This document shows, one piece after another, positions 1-10,620 of a stretch of 64,000 nucleotides of DNA. The DNA is from Apostichopus japonicus. Its lineage: Eukaryota > Echinodermata > Holothuroidea > Aspidochirotida > Stichopodidae. The stretch lies in NCBI RefSeq assembly GCF_037975245.1, contig NC_092583.1, forward strand, positions 17,880,764-17,944,763, written 5' to 3'. Every line of letters begins with the position of its first letter. The stretch's first letter is position 1. The notes beneath the pieces are model-generated. The model was not told the origin of the DNA. It saw only the letters and a program-made list of their open reading frames with translations, and made no database searches. The translations under genes and the position numbers were made by a program.

Positions 1-2171
1 TACTATGCAAGTCCAAGGGCTTTTATAACCACATGACCATGATGCAAAGTTAACACAGGTGCTAGTTATTTTTCTCTGGCACATCCACAGACAATGCGAC
101 CAGTAGGTTTGTATATCGTTAAGGTATTTATCACCTTGGTGATATTAAATCTTCACTAGATCCAGACATTACCTCACGTGCATCAAACCCTTTCAGAATA
201 TTAAGTGGACTGTCCCTTTAAAAACTGCCACATTGATTGGATTCAAGAAGATTTGTTATCAAACCCACCGCATGGCTAGTACGTATGACATAGAGTACTG
301 TGCAGAGACCATAACTACCTGCAACTCCATGTAGGGAAATTAATAATAGATAACTTGTTTCATTAATAACAGACAACCTTGGTGTCAACTTGCTTTGATA
401 TCACAGAGAGGTCCCTGTGATTGCAACCAAAATGTATGCACAGACATGCAGGGCTGTGTAAAACATAAGCTAAAGTACAGAAGTAGGGAGTGTATATGAC
501 AGAGTGTGTGTATGATTCATAATGCAAAAAATGAGAAAAATTTTATAGGCATTTCATTTCATGGTAAATCCCTGCCCTCCATCTAAATGGCAAATTGTAT
601 CGAAACCAACAAGAACTGACCAGTATTATCCACTCAGCTAAAACAGAACTCATGTAAACATTCATTGGCTGACCAGGCTATGGAGTTTCTACCCTCTCAA
701 TTTCAGTTGGAATTTTTAAACTTCACCCATATTAATTTTTCTGTTTGCAGGGATCCCCAGCTGTAGTTTTTAGAGTGTTTTCTTCATCTATATATATTAT
801 TTTCTTAGTCTGTGATACTCCTGTTTATAAATATATTTATAAATACATAAATGATATGAAATGAAATGGAAAGGAAAATCTTTACCGTTTAGATGGCTTA
901 TATGACTTGCAAGTCAAAGTTATCCAAAGAGCCAGCAAACAGTTAAATATGCAAACCATTTTATGGAACAGCATAGTCCTTCCTCAGTATGCATCTTCAT
1001 GTACACAAACATACATGAATATATGCATATATGCAATCACCAGATCATACATGTAACCTAAAATCTCACTAAAAAGGTACATATACATTTTATGACTTTA
1101 CACAGAATTTTTGTCTTGATGTGTCATGATCCAAGAAAATTTATTAGTGCTAATTAATGTTTCTGAAGCTAATACTAATATTTTCAAGATATTCAGCTTT
1201 TAATATGCAAAATTTCTGGCATGATTCATCAAATGTAGTAATAATGTCTGCTCTTCAGTGCAGGTCTAAACATTAATGTTTACCCGTTGCTTTACAAATT
1301 ACAAATCTTTTAACTTAAAGCATAATGAGAAAACTTGAGAGAAAGTTGACATCATTTGTCCTTGAAAAATTGTATCACATTTAAACATTAAAAATGTATT
1401 CCAATTGAGTTTTATGCGGAACTGATCGACAGTACTGGTCTATGTACTAAACTTAGTAGTCCAGTCACTTTGACTGATTACCCTCAGATGTTTAACAAGT
1501 ATATGTGGCAAAGATGTACAACTTGACCTGACAGCAGTGTTTTACAAAATATCAAAACATGTTATGAAAATTAATATTCTTATAAAAGTCATCCATTAAA
1601 ACCATGATAAAATCTGAGATCGATGCACCTTTAATACATAACTGAGGCATGTATGATATTATATGCAGTGAAGCATAACTGAATGTAACTACAAACTTAT
1701 GAACAAACCAGAGCAGAGAGGTACAGTATGAAAGTAGCATCAGTATGGTCAATGTTTGATAACTTTACTGAAACTATGCAGTTTTTATTCACGTTTGATT
1801 GCAAAATTGTCCTCTGACATTGAACAACAGTATAATGATTACAGTGCTTGTCTAATGACTGCTACACAAAAATAAAAAATAAAAAATTCACATACAGGCA
1901 CAGGAGATTTAATTACATACCAAAGTCCTATCTGTTACACAGTATATGTTAATGGCTGCAGACCCTGTTAGTCAAGGCAAGCAATTAACCTATGCCATGA
2001 TAACCTATTAATATAGACCTAGTTAAGGTTTAAATTAATTTCTATACATACACTCACTAAGCACACTAATTAATAGTAATTAGATTTTGTAATAAAATTA
2101 AGCATCAAATTTGTTGTGGCTGTTTACATTACAAATTTAGCTTTAAGTTATTAATCAACTGTACTAATAAA
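1..2171. other. No gene recognised
   Basis: AT-rich non-coding sequence with only short chance open frames. A segment near 205-230 reads, on the minus strand, like a transposon end (AGGGACAGTCCAC), but no partner end was found. It may be 3' flank or intron of the minus-strand gene whose exons lie at 3.1-5.6 kb. Confidence 0.5.
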
Positions 2172-2535
2172 GGGTTCCATGTACCTGTAGGTACAACTAA
2201 ATTGCAAACTCCCATTTCTAGCAGCCATACCGTTAACTGGGTCACTCCTTAAACATCAGGGTTTCATGTACCGGTCTGTACAACTACTGCAATTCCCATT
2301 TCTTGCAGCCATACCCTTTAATACCTGGGTCACTCCTTAAACATCATGGTTTCATGTACCGGTCTGTACAATTACTGCAAACTCCCATTTCTAGCAGCCA
2401 TACCCTTTAATACCTGGGTCACTCCTTAAACATCAGGGTTCCATGTACCTGTCTGTGCAATTACTGCAAACTCCCATTTCTAGCAGCCATACCCTTTAAT
2501 ACCTGAGTCACTCCTTAAACATCATGGTTCCATGT
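2172..2535. repeat. Tandem repeat, about 88 bp, four copies
   Basis: Four diverged copies begin near 2174, 2261, 2349 and 2438, with a broken fifth start at 2527, so the period is 87-89 bp. Each carries a GTTYCATGTACC start, a CCCATTTCTAGCAGCCATAC block and a GGGTCACTCCTTAAACATCA end. No coding frame runs through the array. Confidence 0.9.
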
Positions 2536-2870
2536 GATCGTAATGTAACATGTTTAATTGGAGTGATAAAGCATAGCTGAATGTAAAATACAGCTTTAGT
2601 AGAGTTGAGTAATTAAAGTGACTGTCTTTACTGTCTGATGAACACAATTGGTTTCCTTCTATGTGATGAGCTACACACTAGAAATGCTTCCATATGTGCA
2701 TACATTTCTTAACTGTGTTCATGTAATTATGAGAATTAACAGTTAAAATAATGATAAGAGAATTCTTTGAGAATCCTGGGTCCAGGATAAGCTAATGCAC
2801 CACTGGCTCTCAGTGAGTGTGCACAAAACTAATTTATTAATTCACCTGCAGTTCATTCAATGATTGCACC

Positions 2871-3035
2871 ATGCCTGCACCAAACATGCTGGAAAGTACA
2901 ATCAAAAGTGCAGTCACTCCATCATACCTACACCAAACATGCTGGAAATTACAATCAAAAGTGCAGTCACTTCACCATACCTACACCGAACTGACTATGC
3001 TGATTAATACAATCACTGTATAATACCTACACCAA
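2871..3035. repeat. Tandem repeat, about 53 bp, three copies
   Basis: Three decaying copies of a unit containing ACCAAACATGCTGG and AATCAAAAGTGCAGTCACT; the first two starts are 53 bp apart and the third copy is degenerate. Read on the minus strand each unit contains a splice-acceptor-like TTGATTGTAMTTTCCAG. Confidence 0.8.
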
Positions 3036-3141
3036 CAGTTTTTCTGCAGAATCTCAGGCACAAAGTTGCACTATGAGAGCAACAACTATTTAACAAATCT
3101 ATGTAATATACAAGATATCTAGATGTATTCAATTTCAATCC

Positions 3142-3198
3142 CTATTTGCACATCCCTTGACAAAGATAATCCAGGGTAGGAAGGAAGTCAAGTTTCAC
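3142..3198 (-). CDS. Candidate terminal exon of the minus-strand gene
   Basis: On the minus strand an AAATGCAG acceptor is followed by 18 open codons and a TAG stop. The peptide reads VKLDFLPTLDYLCQGMCK. The frame needed is phase 0, which matches the phase-0 end of the exon at 4052-4153. The pyrimidine tract is only moderate, and the 38-bp minisatellite would sit in the intron between. It could be a chance frame or a non-terminal exon with an unseen donor. If real, the protein would be only about 67 residues from the preferred start. The family is not recognised. Confidence 0.3.
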   Translation of the reverse strand: MKLDFLPTLDYLCQGMCK

Positions 3199-3228
3199 CT
3201 GCATTTAATAGTGCACAGCTGAAGGCCT

Positions 3229-3951
3229 GAGTTATGAAGCTCTTGCACACTGCTACATATACCTTTGAGTTATGAAGCTCTTGCACACTGCTACATATAC
3301 CTTTGAGTTATGAAGCTCTTGCACACAGCTACATATACCTTTGAGTTATGAAGCTCTTGCACACTGCTACATATACCTTTGAGTTATGAAGCTCTTGCAC
3401 ACTGCTACATATACCTTTGAGTTAGGAAGCTCTTGCACACTGCTACATAAACCTTTGAGTTAGGAAGCTCTTACACACTGCTACATATACCTTTGAGTTA
3501 GGAAGCTCTTGCACACTGCTACATATACCTTTGAGTTATGAAGCTCTTGCACACTGCTACATAAACCTTTGAGTTAGGAAGCTCTTACACACTGCTACAT
3601 ATACCTTTATGTTAGGAAGCTCTTGCACACTGCTACATATACCTTTGAGTTAGGAAGCTCTTGCACATATTGCTACATATACCTTTATGTTAGGAAGCTC
3701 TTGCACACTGCTACATATACCTTTGAGTTATGAAGCTCTTGCACATATTGCTACATATACCTTTGAGTTAGGAAGCTCTTGCACACTGCTACATAAACCT
3801 TTGAGTTAGGAAGCTCTTACACACTGCTACATATACCTTTATGTTAGGAAGCTCTTGCACACTGCTACATATACCTTTGAGTTATGAAGCTCTTGCACAC
3901 TGCTACATATACCTTTGAGTTAGGAAGCTCTTGCACACTGCTACATACCTT
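3229..3951. repeat. Minisatellite, 38 bp x 19
   Basis: Nineteen units of 38 bp (consensus starts GAGTTATGAAGCTCTTGCAC and ends CTACATATACCTTT). Variant sites are TATG/TAGG, TTGCAC/TTACAC, ATATACC/ATAAACC and a 2-bp insertion (CACATATTG). The paired variant ATAAACC followed by TTACAC recurs near 3445, 3559 and 3793, hinting at block duplication of multi-unit segments. No host gene overlaps; on the proposed gene model this lies in an intron. Confidence 0.95.
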
Positions 3952-4051
3952 TATGTGTACAGAAGGACACAAAATGGATGTAATCATAATGATAGCTATC
4001 ATCCTCTTTTTTTCTGACTAGGCAAAGGATAAAATATCCAAACCAACTTAC

Positions 4052-4153
4052 TTCTAAACTTCCACTTCCCAGTAAGTTACATATTGATGAGATTAGCTGA
4101 TCATCTGTGGAAATTTTGGTAGCATATGCTGGGATATCTGAGCTGCTTAAAGA
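4052..4153 (-). CDS. Internal coding exon, unrecognised protein
   Basis: This 102-nt exon on the minus strand is bounded by a strong acceptor (pyrimidine-rich CCCTCTTTTAATCTGCAG) and a consensus donor (GTAAGTTGG). It is open in phase 0 for all 34 codons; the peptide begins SLSSSDIPAYATK and contains LISSICNLLGSGSLE at its end. The upstream exon at 5460 also ends in phase 0, so the two join in frame. The helix-like LISSICNLLGSG resembles helical-repeat proteins in style, but no family is recognised and none is claimed. The evidence is splice signals plus frame agreement. Confidence 0.6.
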
Positions 4154-5459
4154 CTGCAGATTAAAAGAGGGTTAAAACAGAAGAACCTTAAATGAAAACG
4201 TATTTCAAAATGATATCAATGTATTTTATGTTGACTATAATATGCTGTGACATTTCTTGTGACATGCTGTGAATTACACTGACTTTGTCAAATGGATATT
4301 TTGAAGTTAACTGTAGATTGATGCGATCTATGATGAACCCATCACTGTTTTTCCTAAAATATTGAGTAAATTTACTAAACAAAATCAGGTTGACGCAGAA
4401 AATATTAGGGTTGCAAATTGCAATGTATGGGTAGATTCAAATACAACTACATAGTATTTATGTAAACATAACGTTTGATGAGATCTTCCTTATTCACACT
4501 GATAAAACTTTATAACATATAATATTAGCTCCTTACTATAATTTAAAGCTTTTGCCTGATCTTGTCTTATGTTCTTTTGTTTTTTAGTTAAGTACATATC
4601 AATATTCATATCAATATCATTAGTTTATAGCACAACCACTTTGGTACCAGCAAGTACTGTTATTATTAGAGAAGTAAAATTTGGAAGATATTTACATTAG
4701 TCACTGAATCATTAGCTGAGAGGATATAAGTTCTTTAGAGTAGTAATTACGGAAAGAATTGTGTTTCATATGACAGGCATGACATTATTATCGTTTGTTT
4801 TTAACTTAATACCTCATAAACTGAAAGCTCAAACAGCCTTAACAGATAAACGTAAGCACATAATATGGAGTGCAATCAACAACAACAACTTTTCAGTCCC
4901 AGTTAGATTTCATACAATGTAATAATACCAATTTAACATTAGTTGCACATCAATCAATGTGGCTGCACTCAAATAGCATGTTAACATTGCAGCAATAGTT
5001 AGCAATAGACAAATTTGCTTTCAGGATTTATCTCTGGTTGACCTTTAACCTAAAATTAGAATCACTGTGGTCAAGCAGTACGGACTAAGGTCTGTGACAC
5101 AAGGTCCGGAGTTTGATACCTTTTACCTAAAATTATACTTTTCACACTTTTCTAAGGAATTAAAAAAGTCATCAAGCTTTTGTTAAAGGATTATTCCAGA
5201 CATAGCAAACAAGAAATATTGCCTTTGCTCCTGTTTGATTGACAATGACTTAAATCTAAGACCTCCTGTGTAACAAACTTCACGAGGGGTTTCAAAACGC
5301 TAACCTTAAACAATCATTACAGAAAATATGAAAGTTAAAACAAAAAAATGAGATATTAATCATTATTATACGACCTTTGACATATTTCAGGCTATTTCAT
5401 CAAAATAAATGTTTTCCATTGCTTACAGAATAAAACCAAGAGAAGCAGAGATTACATAC
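4154..5459 (-). other. Putative intron between the 4052 and 5460 exons
   Basis: AT-rich sequence between a consensus donor (5454-5459 on the plus strand reads ACATAC, the complement of GTATGT) and the acceptor at 4154-4156. It contains a tRNA-like SINE fragment at 5063-5125. Nothing else recognised. Confidence 0.45.
5063..5125 (+). mobile_element. tRNA-like SINE fragment (hammerhead-SINE family, copy A)
   Basis: The segment starts CACTGTGGTCAAGCAGTACG and contains a degenerate B box (GGAGTTTGATACC). It aligns with the elements at 40268 and 40568, but stops at ACCT, exactly where those continue into the hammerhead core. It is flanked by an 18-bp direct repeat with one mismatch (ACCTTTAACCTAAAATTA at 5041-5058, ACCTTTTACCTAAAATTA at 5119-5136) that looks like a target-site duplication. 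The insertion then contains only the tRNA-like head, which is unusual because SINEs normally lose their 5' end. Confidence 0.6.
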
Positions 5460-5561
5460 CTTATACTCTGTTAACCACTGCTTGAGATGTCTATCCTCCG
5501 TCATTCTACAGAAGAGAGGCGAAGTCCTTCTAACTTCATAAAGAGTTAAGGCAAAGAGCAT
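5460..5561 (-). CDS. First coding exon of an unrecognised minus-strand gene
   Basis: On the minus strand an open frame ends at a consensus donor (AAG then GTATGT) in phase 0. Two starts are possible. The ATG at 5561 is preceded immediately by an in-frame TAG. The ATG at 5504 has A at -3, a better context, and gives MTEDRHLKQWLTEYK before the splice. The second start is preferred, leaving 5505-5561 as 5' UTR. The next exon (4052-4153) continues in frame. The product is not recognised: short, charged and soluble at its start, with no signal peptide. Confidence 0.5.
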
Positions 5562-5738
5562 CTAGAGCCACTGGATATTGTAACTCTACCAGGCAGTGTC
5601 CACCCACAAATGACTGGTTTGCCTTGAAAAAGCAATGAATCAGAGATCTTGTTATGTTGTATCAAAAGCGAACAGTAACTCAAATTCCCCAAAAATGAGT
5701 TCTGAGGAAGGCCCTAAGCAAGTGATGTGATTTACTAC

Positions 5739-5748
5739 TTATATAAAC
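5739..5748 (-). promoter_or_regulatory. Possible TATA box for the minus-strand gene
   Basis: The minus strand reads GTTTATATAAG here, about 235 bp upstream of the preferred start codon at 5504. A start site near 5710 would give a 5' UTR of roughly 200 nt. AT-richness makes chance matches common, so this is position-based inference. Confidence 0.25.
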
Positions 5749-5749
5749 T

Positions 5750-8059
5750 GCAATGCAAATATTGCTGCTTCCACTGTAAGAAAGCTTCCTTTGGTATCAA
5801 GTCTTTGTAAATTTGCTGATGATCTGTTTTCAATCTGTGTACTTTTTCAGCTCCAAAAAGCTCATTATCAAAGTTTTGTTTTATTTTTTCCGAAACAGCA
5901 TTGGTAAAATTCTAACAACCACTTATTATTTAAATTAATTCTTTTGATATTGTTAAGGTCATGAAAATGCTGCATGCAAAGTAAATGCAAATCTGCTGGA
6001 TCATGTTAAAAAAAAAACTTTCAATGTAGTTACTACAAGCAGTAAGCCTACAATGTCTGTAAAAGAACAATACAGACTTTAGCTACTGTACTGCACACTG
6101 GCAGCAAATATCACACTACCTCTACCATGTGGACAAAGTTTATAGTAGCTTCCACACTTGACTAACTATCATGAAACATCCATACATACAGTACACTCTG
6201 CATATTCATCTTTAAAATGACATAAATATAAAATACAAAGATAAACAACAGTTCACAGTATGCACATTAATATACCATTTTATTTTCTTACAGATTATAT
6301 GCACTGCATTCCTTCCTCAAACTTTTTAAGTTGTTCATTTATGAATGGGGTTAACATTGGGGATCTCCAGCTGAGGGCACTGGTCCATACTGGTCCTTAA
6401 CGAGTTTGACCCTAGCATAGTCCTTCAATTCGAGGAGCATATTGTTTTGTATCACTCCATTGTGATCCTTACGCTACTCCAAACATAATATTTTGTGTGA
6501 GAAACGTCTGGAATCTTACAAAAGTTAGCAAAAAGGATGGACAGTTATTCAGCAAAATTGCTAATTATCCAACGATGGACACTGATTGGTCAATTTGCAC
6601 AACTCGTCAAATTGAAATTTTGAAAAGCAAAATTTTAGTAACACACCGTCAATTATATCGAAGGCCTAATGCCTGAAGGAATATTTCATAAGTCTAGTCT
6701 ATTAAATATGGTAATTATCTGCCTTGAATTTGCCGTGATCGATTCATTTCATGAACGTCTAATACACCAACTACGTTACTCATTAGTAAAAACCACGCTC
6801 TTGTTTTGCGCTCAGTGCATTTAACCGCGCTCTATCTTTTGTTAAAACCCGCATTGAAATGCGGGTAATTGCGGGGAACTGTTTATCAGAGCGCAGATTC
6901 CGTCGAAGGCTTCCCTAATTCTATTCATGCCCGCTATAAGTGTGAAGTTCATTGTTGTACCGTCAGACGGTCAATGGCTGTAATCCTACCTAATTCCTTC
7001 CAATCCGGTAACAAAAGAATATCGATCATCGCTGGTAGAAGGAAGACCGAAGGTTTATACTCGGTCAAGAGAAGGGATAGTTTTAAGTATGTATCTTAAA
7101 CTATTTAAATTCAACATACAATACAAATGTCCGCGCAAAATATGTGTGCAAAACAGTTGACCATTAAATCCCAAAAAAAGGAATTCACATTTTACCTGTA
7201 CAGGTACGAGGAAAATCATTGGTACAGCAGGCTGTCGTCTGATGATTTGCATGCTACAGTACTGTACAACATTCTTACAATGTGTGTTAAACACTTGTTC
7301 TTAGTTAAACTTGGCAACTCGCCAAGAAACGATTGTCAGTGGAACGTCTATACATAGTGAAACAGCGAACAATATCCAATGCACCGAGTCTTGTCTCGTA
7401 TTCGTAAGCCTATGAACAGTACTCTATAAATCAGTGCAATGCTTCCTAGCCTAATGTGCCTAAAGTCCACACAAAACACAAGGCCTAATGTTACTACTAA
7501 AAATGATATGTTACCCCGAAAGGATACGGCACGAAGTTTCCTTCTTGCTTTTTATTACTTCTGGTAACCAGAACATATCGGGTAATAAAATAAACACCTA
7601 TAAGAAAGGTTTCCCCCTTCAACACGAAACTATTCTTGTTTAAAACAAGTTCTACTCGCGCAGCACAGTACCATTTATCATTTGCATATTACACCAAATT
7701 TACACTCGGCGTCCAGATGGCCGGAAAGTGTAACATCATGTTCAATTTGTTGTGTCGTTCCCATGGTGCGATGAACTTGTTGTCAAATTCGAATGTTGAT
7801 GACCTACTTATGATCTGTGACCAATGTCAATGGGAATTATGTGCGTAAAAACTCTGGTTTTTCCAAGTGTTATATACAAAGAAGTTTTACGTAAGCGGAG
7901 CGAATTTCGTGGAGGCTTGTTGATTGTGAGTAAGCACTTATCTAAGCATCAGTATTTGTGAAAAATATCGTAAGGTTTTTCAGATACTCTCTTTGGAATG
8001 TCCCCTCTATATATCTCTCTTTCTCCGTCCACTCAAAGCTCGACATTTACACTAATTCT
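5750..8059. other. Intergenic, no supported gene
   Basis: Short open frames occur at 6.8-7.9 kb, but they lack ATG starts, splice support or recognisable motifs. CpG is more frequent from about 6.7 kb than in the left flank. A perfect 9-bp hairpin (ACCCGCATT, 2-nt loop, AATGCGGGT) lies at 6847-6866. A dispersed repeat occupies 6431-6590. Confidence 0.5.
6431..6590 (+). repeat. Dispersed repeat, copy 1
   Basis: Shares an extended, gapped match with 37303-37495: both contain GAGCATATTGT, TATCACTCC, CCTTACGCTACTCCAAACAT, GTCTGGAATCT and TTAGCAAAAA in the same order and orientation. Probably an old interspersed element of unknown class; no terminal repeats found. Confidence 0.7.
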
Positions 8060-8149
8060 GTTAGGCGGAAATTATCGTAAATATCGAAATATCGCGATAA
8101 CTTTTGAACTATTTATCGTGACGGTAAAAAGCAAATATCGCCCAGCCCT
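8060..8149 (-). mobile_element. Possible hAT-type MITE end fragment
   Basis: On the minus strand this begins AGGGCTGGGCGATATTTGC and continues with several CGATA blocks, including TATCGCGATA. Many animal hAT-derived MITEs have ends of the form CAGGGCTGGGCGATA, which is the basis for the call. Only one end is visible; the other end and a target duplication were not found. Confidence 0.35.
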
Positions 8150-8193
8150 TCCTCCACACTATGAATAGCATTGTATCGATCAGTTCACTCCCA

Positions 8194-8849
8194 GGGTGTT
8201 ACTAAAACGAATGACAATTGCGTTACACATAACGAATGACAATATGTTGTTCACACTAAAAAAATGCGTTGACTAAAACGAATGACAATAATGACAGCAC
8301 AGACATTTGCTTCAACCGGATATCACAGTTCAGACTTCGTGGGTATCTAGATTTAGTAAAGTACGGACAAGATAAAAACGCACCTTATAGTAAGCGAAAT
8401 TGTAAGTCTGATTTTAAAAAGTAAATTTAACGTCATTTTTCCGATATTAATTGTTAGAAACTAACAATACTATAATCTTGAAACGGCTTCAGTTATATTT
8501 CTATATAAATCTACAAAGGTAAAAAGCACAGCACTCAAGTGCATTCTCACACAAAATCTTTCCCTGTGGTTTCTATCCGTAAATTACACCAAAACCCTAC
8601 AACCACGTAACATGCGATTTTCCTAAAATCATTTTTGCGCAGAAAACCAATAACCGCATTTACTCCACTCCGTTAATCATTCTATCGCCACTCAACACTG
8701 TCCTTCGTTGTCATTCGTTGTCATTCGCTGTCATTCGCTGTCATTCGCTGTCTTTCGCTGTCATTCGCTGTCATTCGCAAATGATAATTTACCCTGTACA
8801 AAGTCAATTGTCATTCGGTCATTCGCCGTCATTCGTTTTAGTTTGTCCC
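8194..8849. mobile_element. Non-autonomous DNA transposon, 656 bp, with 8-bp TSD
   Basis: Both sides carry the identical 8-mer CACTCCCA (8186-8193 and 8850-8857). Immediately inside, the left end reads GGGTGTTACTAAAACGAATG and the complement of the right end reads GGGACAAACTAAAACGAATG. That is GGG, four differing bases, then ACTAAAACGAATGAC shared. Inside both ends are subterminal arrays of the same word in opposite orientation: three AACGAATGACA on the left and about nine GTCATTCG on the right (8708-8838). No transposase is encoded. An 8-bp TSD fits hAT, P or Merlin families; the ends lack the CA start usual for hAT, so the superfamily is left open. Confidence 0.85.
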
Positions 8850-8857
8850 CACTCCCA

Positions 8858-10334
8858 TTGTGTCGGTGGTGAATATAGCGAGTGCTATTTGCCTTTATTG
8901 CCTTTATTTGGAGTGCGGGGAAAGAAGCGTTCCTTTATTTGTCCTTAGGAATCGCTCTAATCTTTACCAAGTTACTTGTTGCGGTACTGTACACTAATAA
9001 TACGTACAGGTTGCAAATAATATATATAGCCTACCTATGATTTCCCTGCGTTAGGCTTGCTAGCTCATTGTGTTTCCCGAATGCTTCAATATGCATACTG
9101 AATATTTGTTTGTCTCTTAAGAGATATTTTTTTCTTTTTGAAGGGTTAATTGATAGTTATTGTTACGTGTAAAGGAAATAGCTAAAACGCATGGCTTAGT
9201 CACATAAATCTAGTGATATAGGCCTAGGCCTAGTACATCAATGTACAAAATGTGGGAAACCGGCAGTTTGTTATTGTCTGATGTCACATGACAGAAATGA
9301 TGTTATTGGTTGATTTTAAAATATAAATAAGAAAGGTGTGGCGTGCATGCATACTTGTTTGGGCAAACAACATTGTCAACTTTTACAAAAAGAACTATTA
9401 CCAAGTACACTGCAAGTTTGTTAATTAGGGTTCCAGATGGCCAGAGTACAATTTCTATCGCAGTAATCTCTATTTTACCAATTACTAGTTGCTGATATGT
9501 CAATGAATGTAAGTGAGAATGGTGAGCTAAAACTTGCTCCAGTTAAACGCAATAGCCTATGTGCCATTACTTAGTTGAACTAGCTTGTCGGTTCCCATGC
9601 ACATGCAACAACTGGGTAGCTCGCTCAGTAAATTCTTATTGGAGTTTCTATTTTTTTGTTATGGCTTCAGGATTGGCCTAAACTAGTCATTTAATTATAC
9701 ATGCTACTCTTGCACAACAATTATCAATTGCCTAGGCCTGATTTAAATTTAGGCTAGGTCTACAACTTAGGCCTAGGCCTAGCCTGGGTCAGCCTAACAA
9801 TGGGCTACAATGGGCTACAATCAGTGAGCCTAAAGCAATAGTAATTAGTCGAGGAATTGGCAGCGTTTATGTAGCTTATAAAAAGATTGTACCTTTTTCA
9901 AGAGAATTTCATTAAGAAGATTGTTCCAATTCTTTTATTATTTTACGAACATTGGTTTGATAACTACGTAGTAAGTATTGTAATCTGTTATTAGGATCAA
10001 TGGACATCGTATGTGTACGGATTGTACAAGCCCAAGCTCTGTAAACAACCATTGGGAAGATCGATTTTTTTCTTTTCTATTTTTTCTCTTTTTTTGTGTC
10101 ATGAATATTTAGATCCAGCTGATCAATCAGCTGATACAATTACATGTGGCGCTGTATTGAAATGATTTTATAGATACGGTACAGTACCACTATTAGGTGA
10201 GTACGTCAGCCTTTGCCGGATAATAATCCTAAAAAAGTGACTGACTGTAGTGATTTGGGGGTATTTTTGGTTTCGATGATAATCGTAACCTATGCAGGCG
10301 GATGAGTGTGTGTGTGCTTCTGCGTGACGCCTTG
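8858..10334. other. No gene recognised
   Basis: AT-rich spacer. Palindromic words such as TAGGCCTAGGCCTAG recur at 9.2 and 9.77 kb. No coding signal or splice-supported exon was found. Confidence 0.5.
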
Positions 10335-10620
10335 CTTGTAAACACGAAACCTCAAGAAGGGAAGCTTGGACCAATATCGTATTTCGTGTTAAGGAGTACC
10401 ACATTAAGTACAAGAAGCCATATTGTTTGTGGAGGTGAAAGTTCGTTTGGGGTCACTGGGGATCAAAAAGTGAGAACCTTGTAAACACGATATCTCAAGA
10501 AGGGAAGCTTGGAACAATCTCATATTTAGTATGTAGTTGTGACAGGTTCAGTCAAAGAAGCTTTTTGTGGAGGTCAAAGGTCACTTGCAGTCATCAGAGG
10601 CCAAATTGTGGAAACCTTGT
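10335..10620 (+). repeat. Two-copy repeat of about 143 bp with a DR1-like site
   Basis: Two diverged copies start with CTTGTAAACACGA at 10335 and 10478; both continue CTCAAGAAGGGAAGCTTGGA, and a third start decays at 10616. The second copy contains AGGTCAAAGGTCA (10571-10583), a perfect direct repeat of AGGTCA spaced by one base, the DR1 form bound by RXR/HNF4-type nuclear receptors. The equivalent place in copy 1 is degenerate (AGGTGAAAGTTCG). Confidence 0.75.

Noticed and set aside
2860-2905. Possible minus-strand exon reading MFGAGMVQSLNELQ between an acceptor-like TTTCCAG and a GTGAAT donor
   Set aside because: Its frame (phase 1) does not match the phase-0 end of the 4052 exon, and the acceptor lies in a repeated unit.
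6869-7357. Overlapping plus-strand frames in a CpG-richer area
   Set aside because: The first starts at TTG; no motif or splice pair supports coding.
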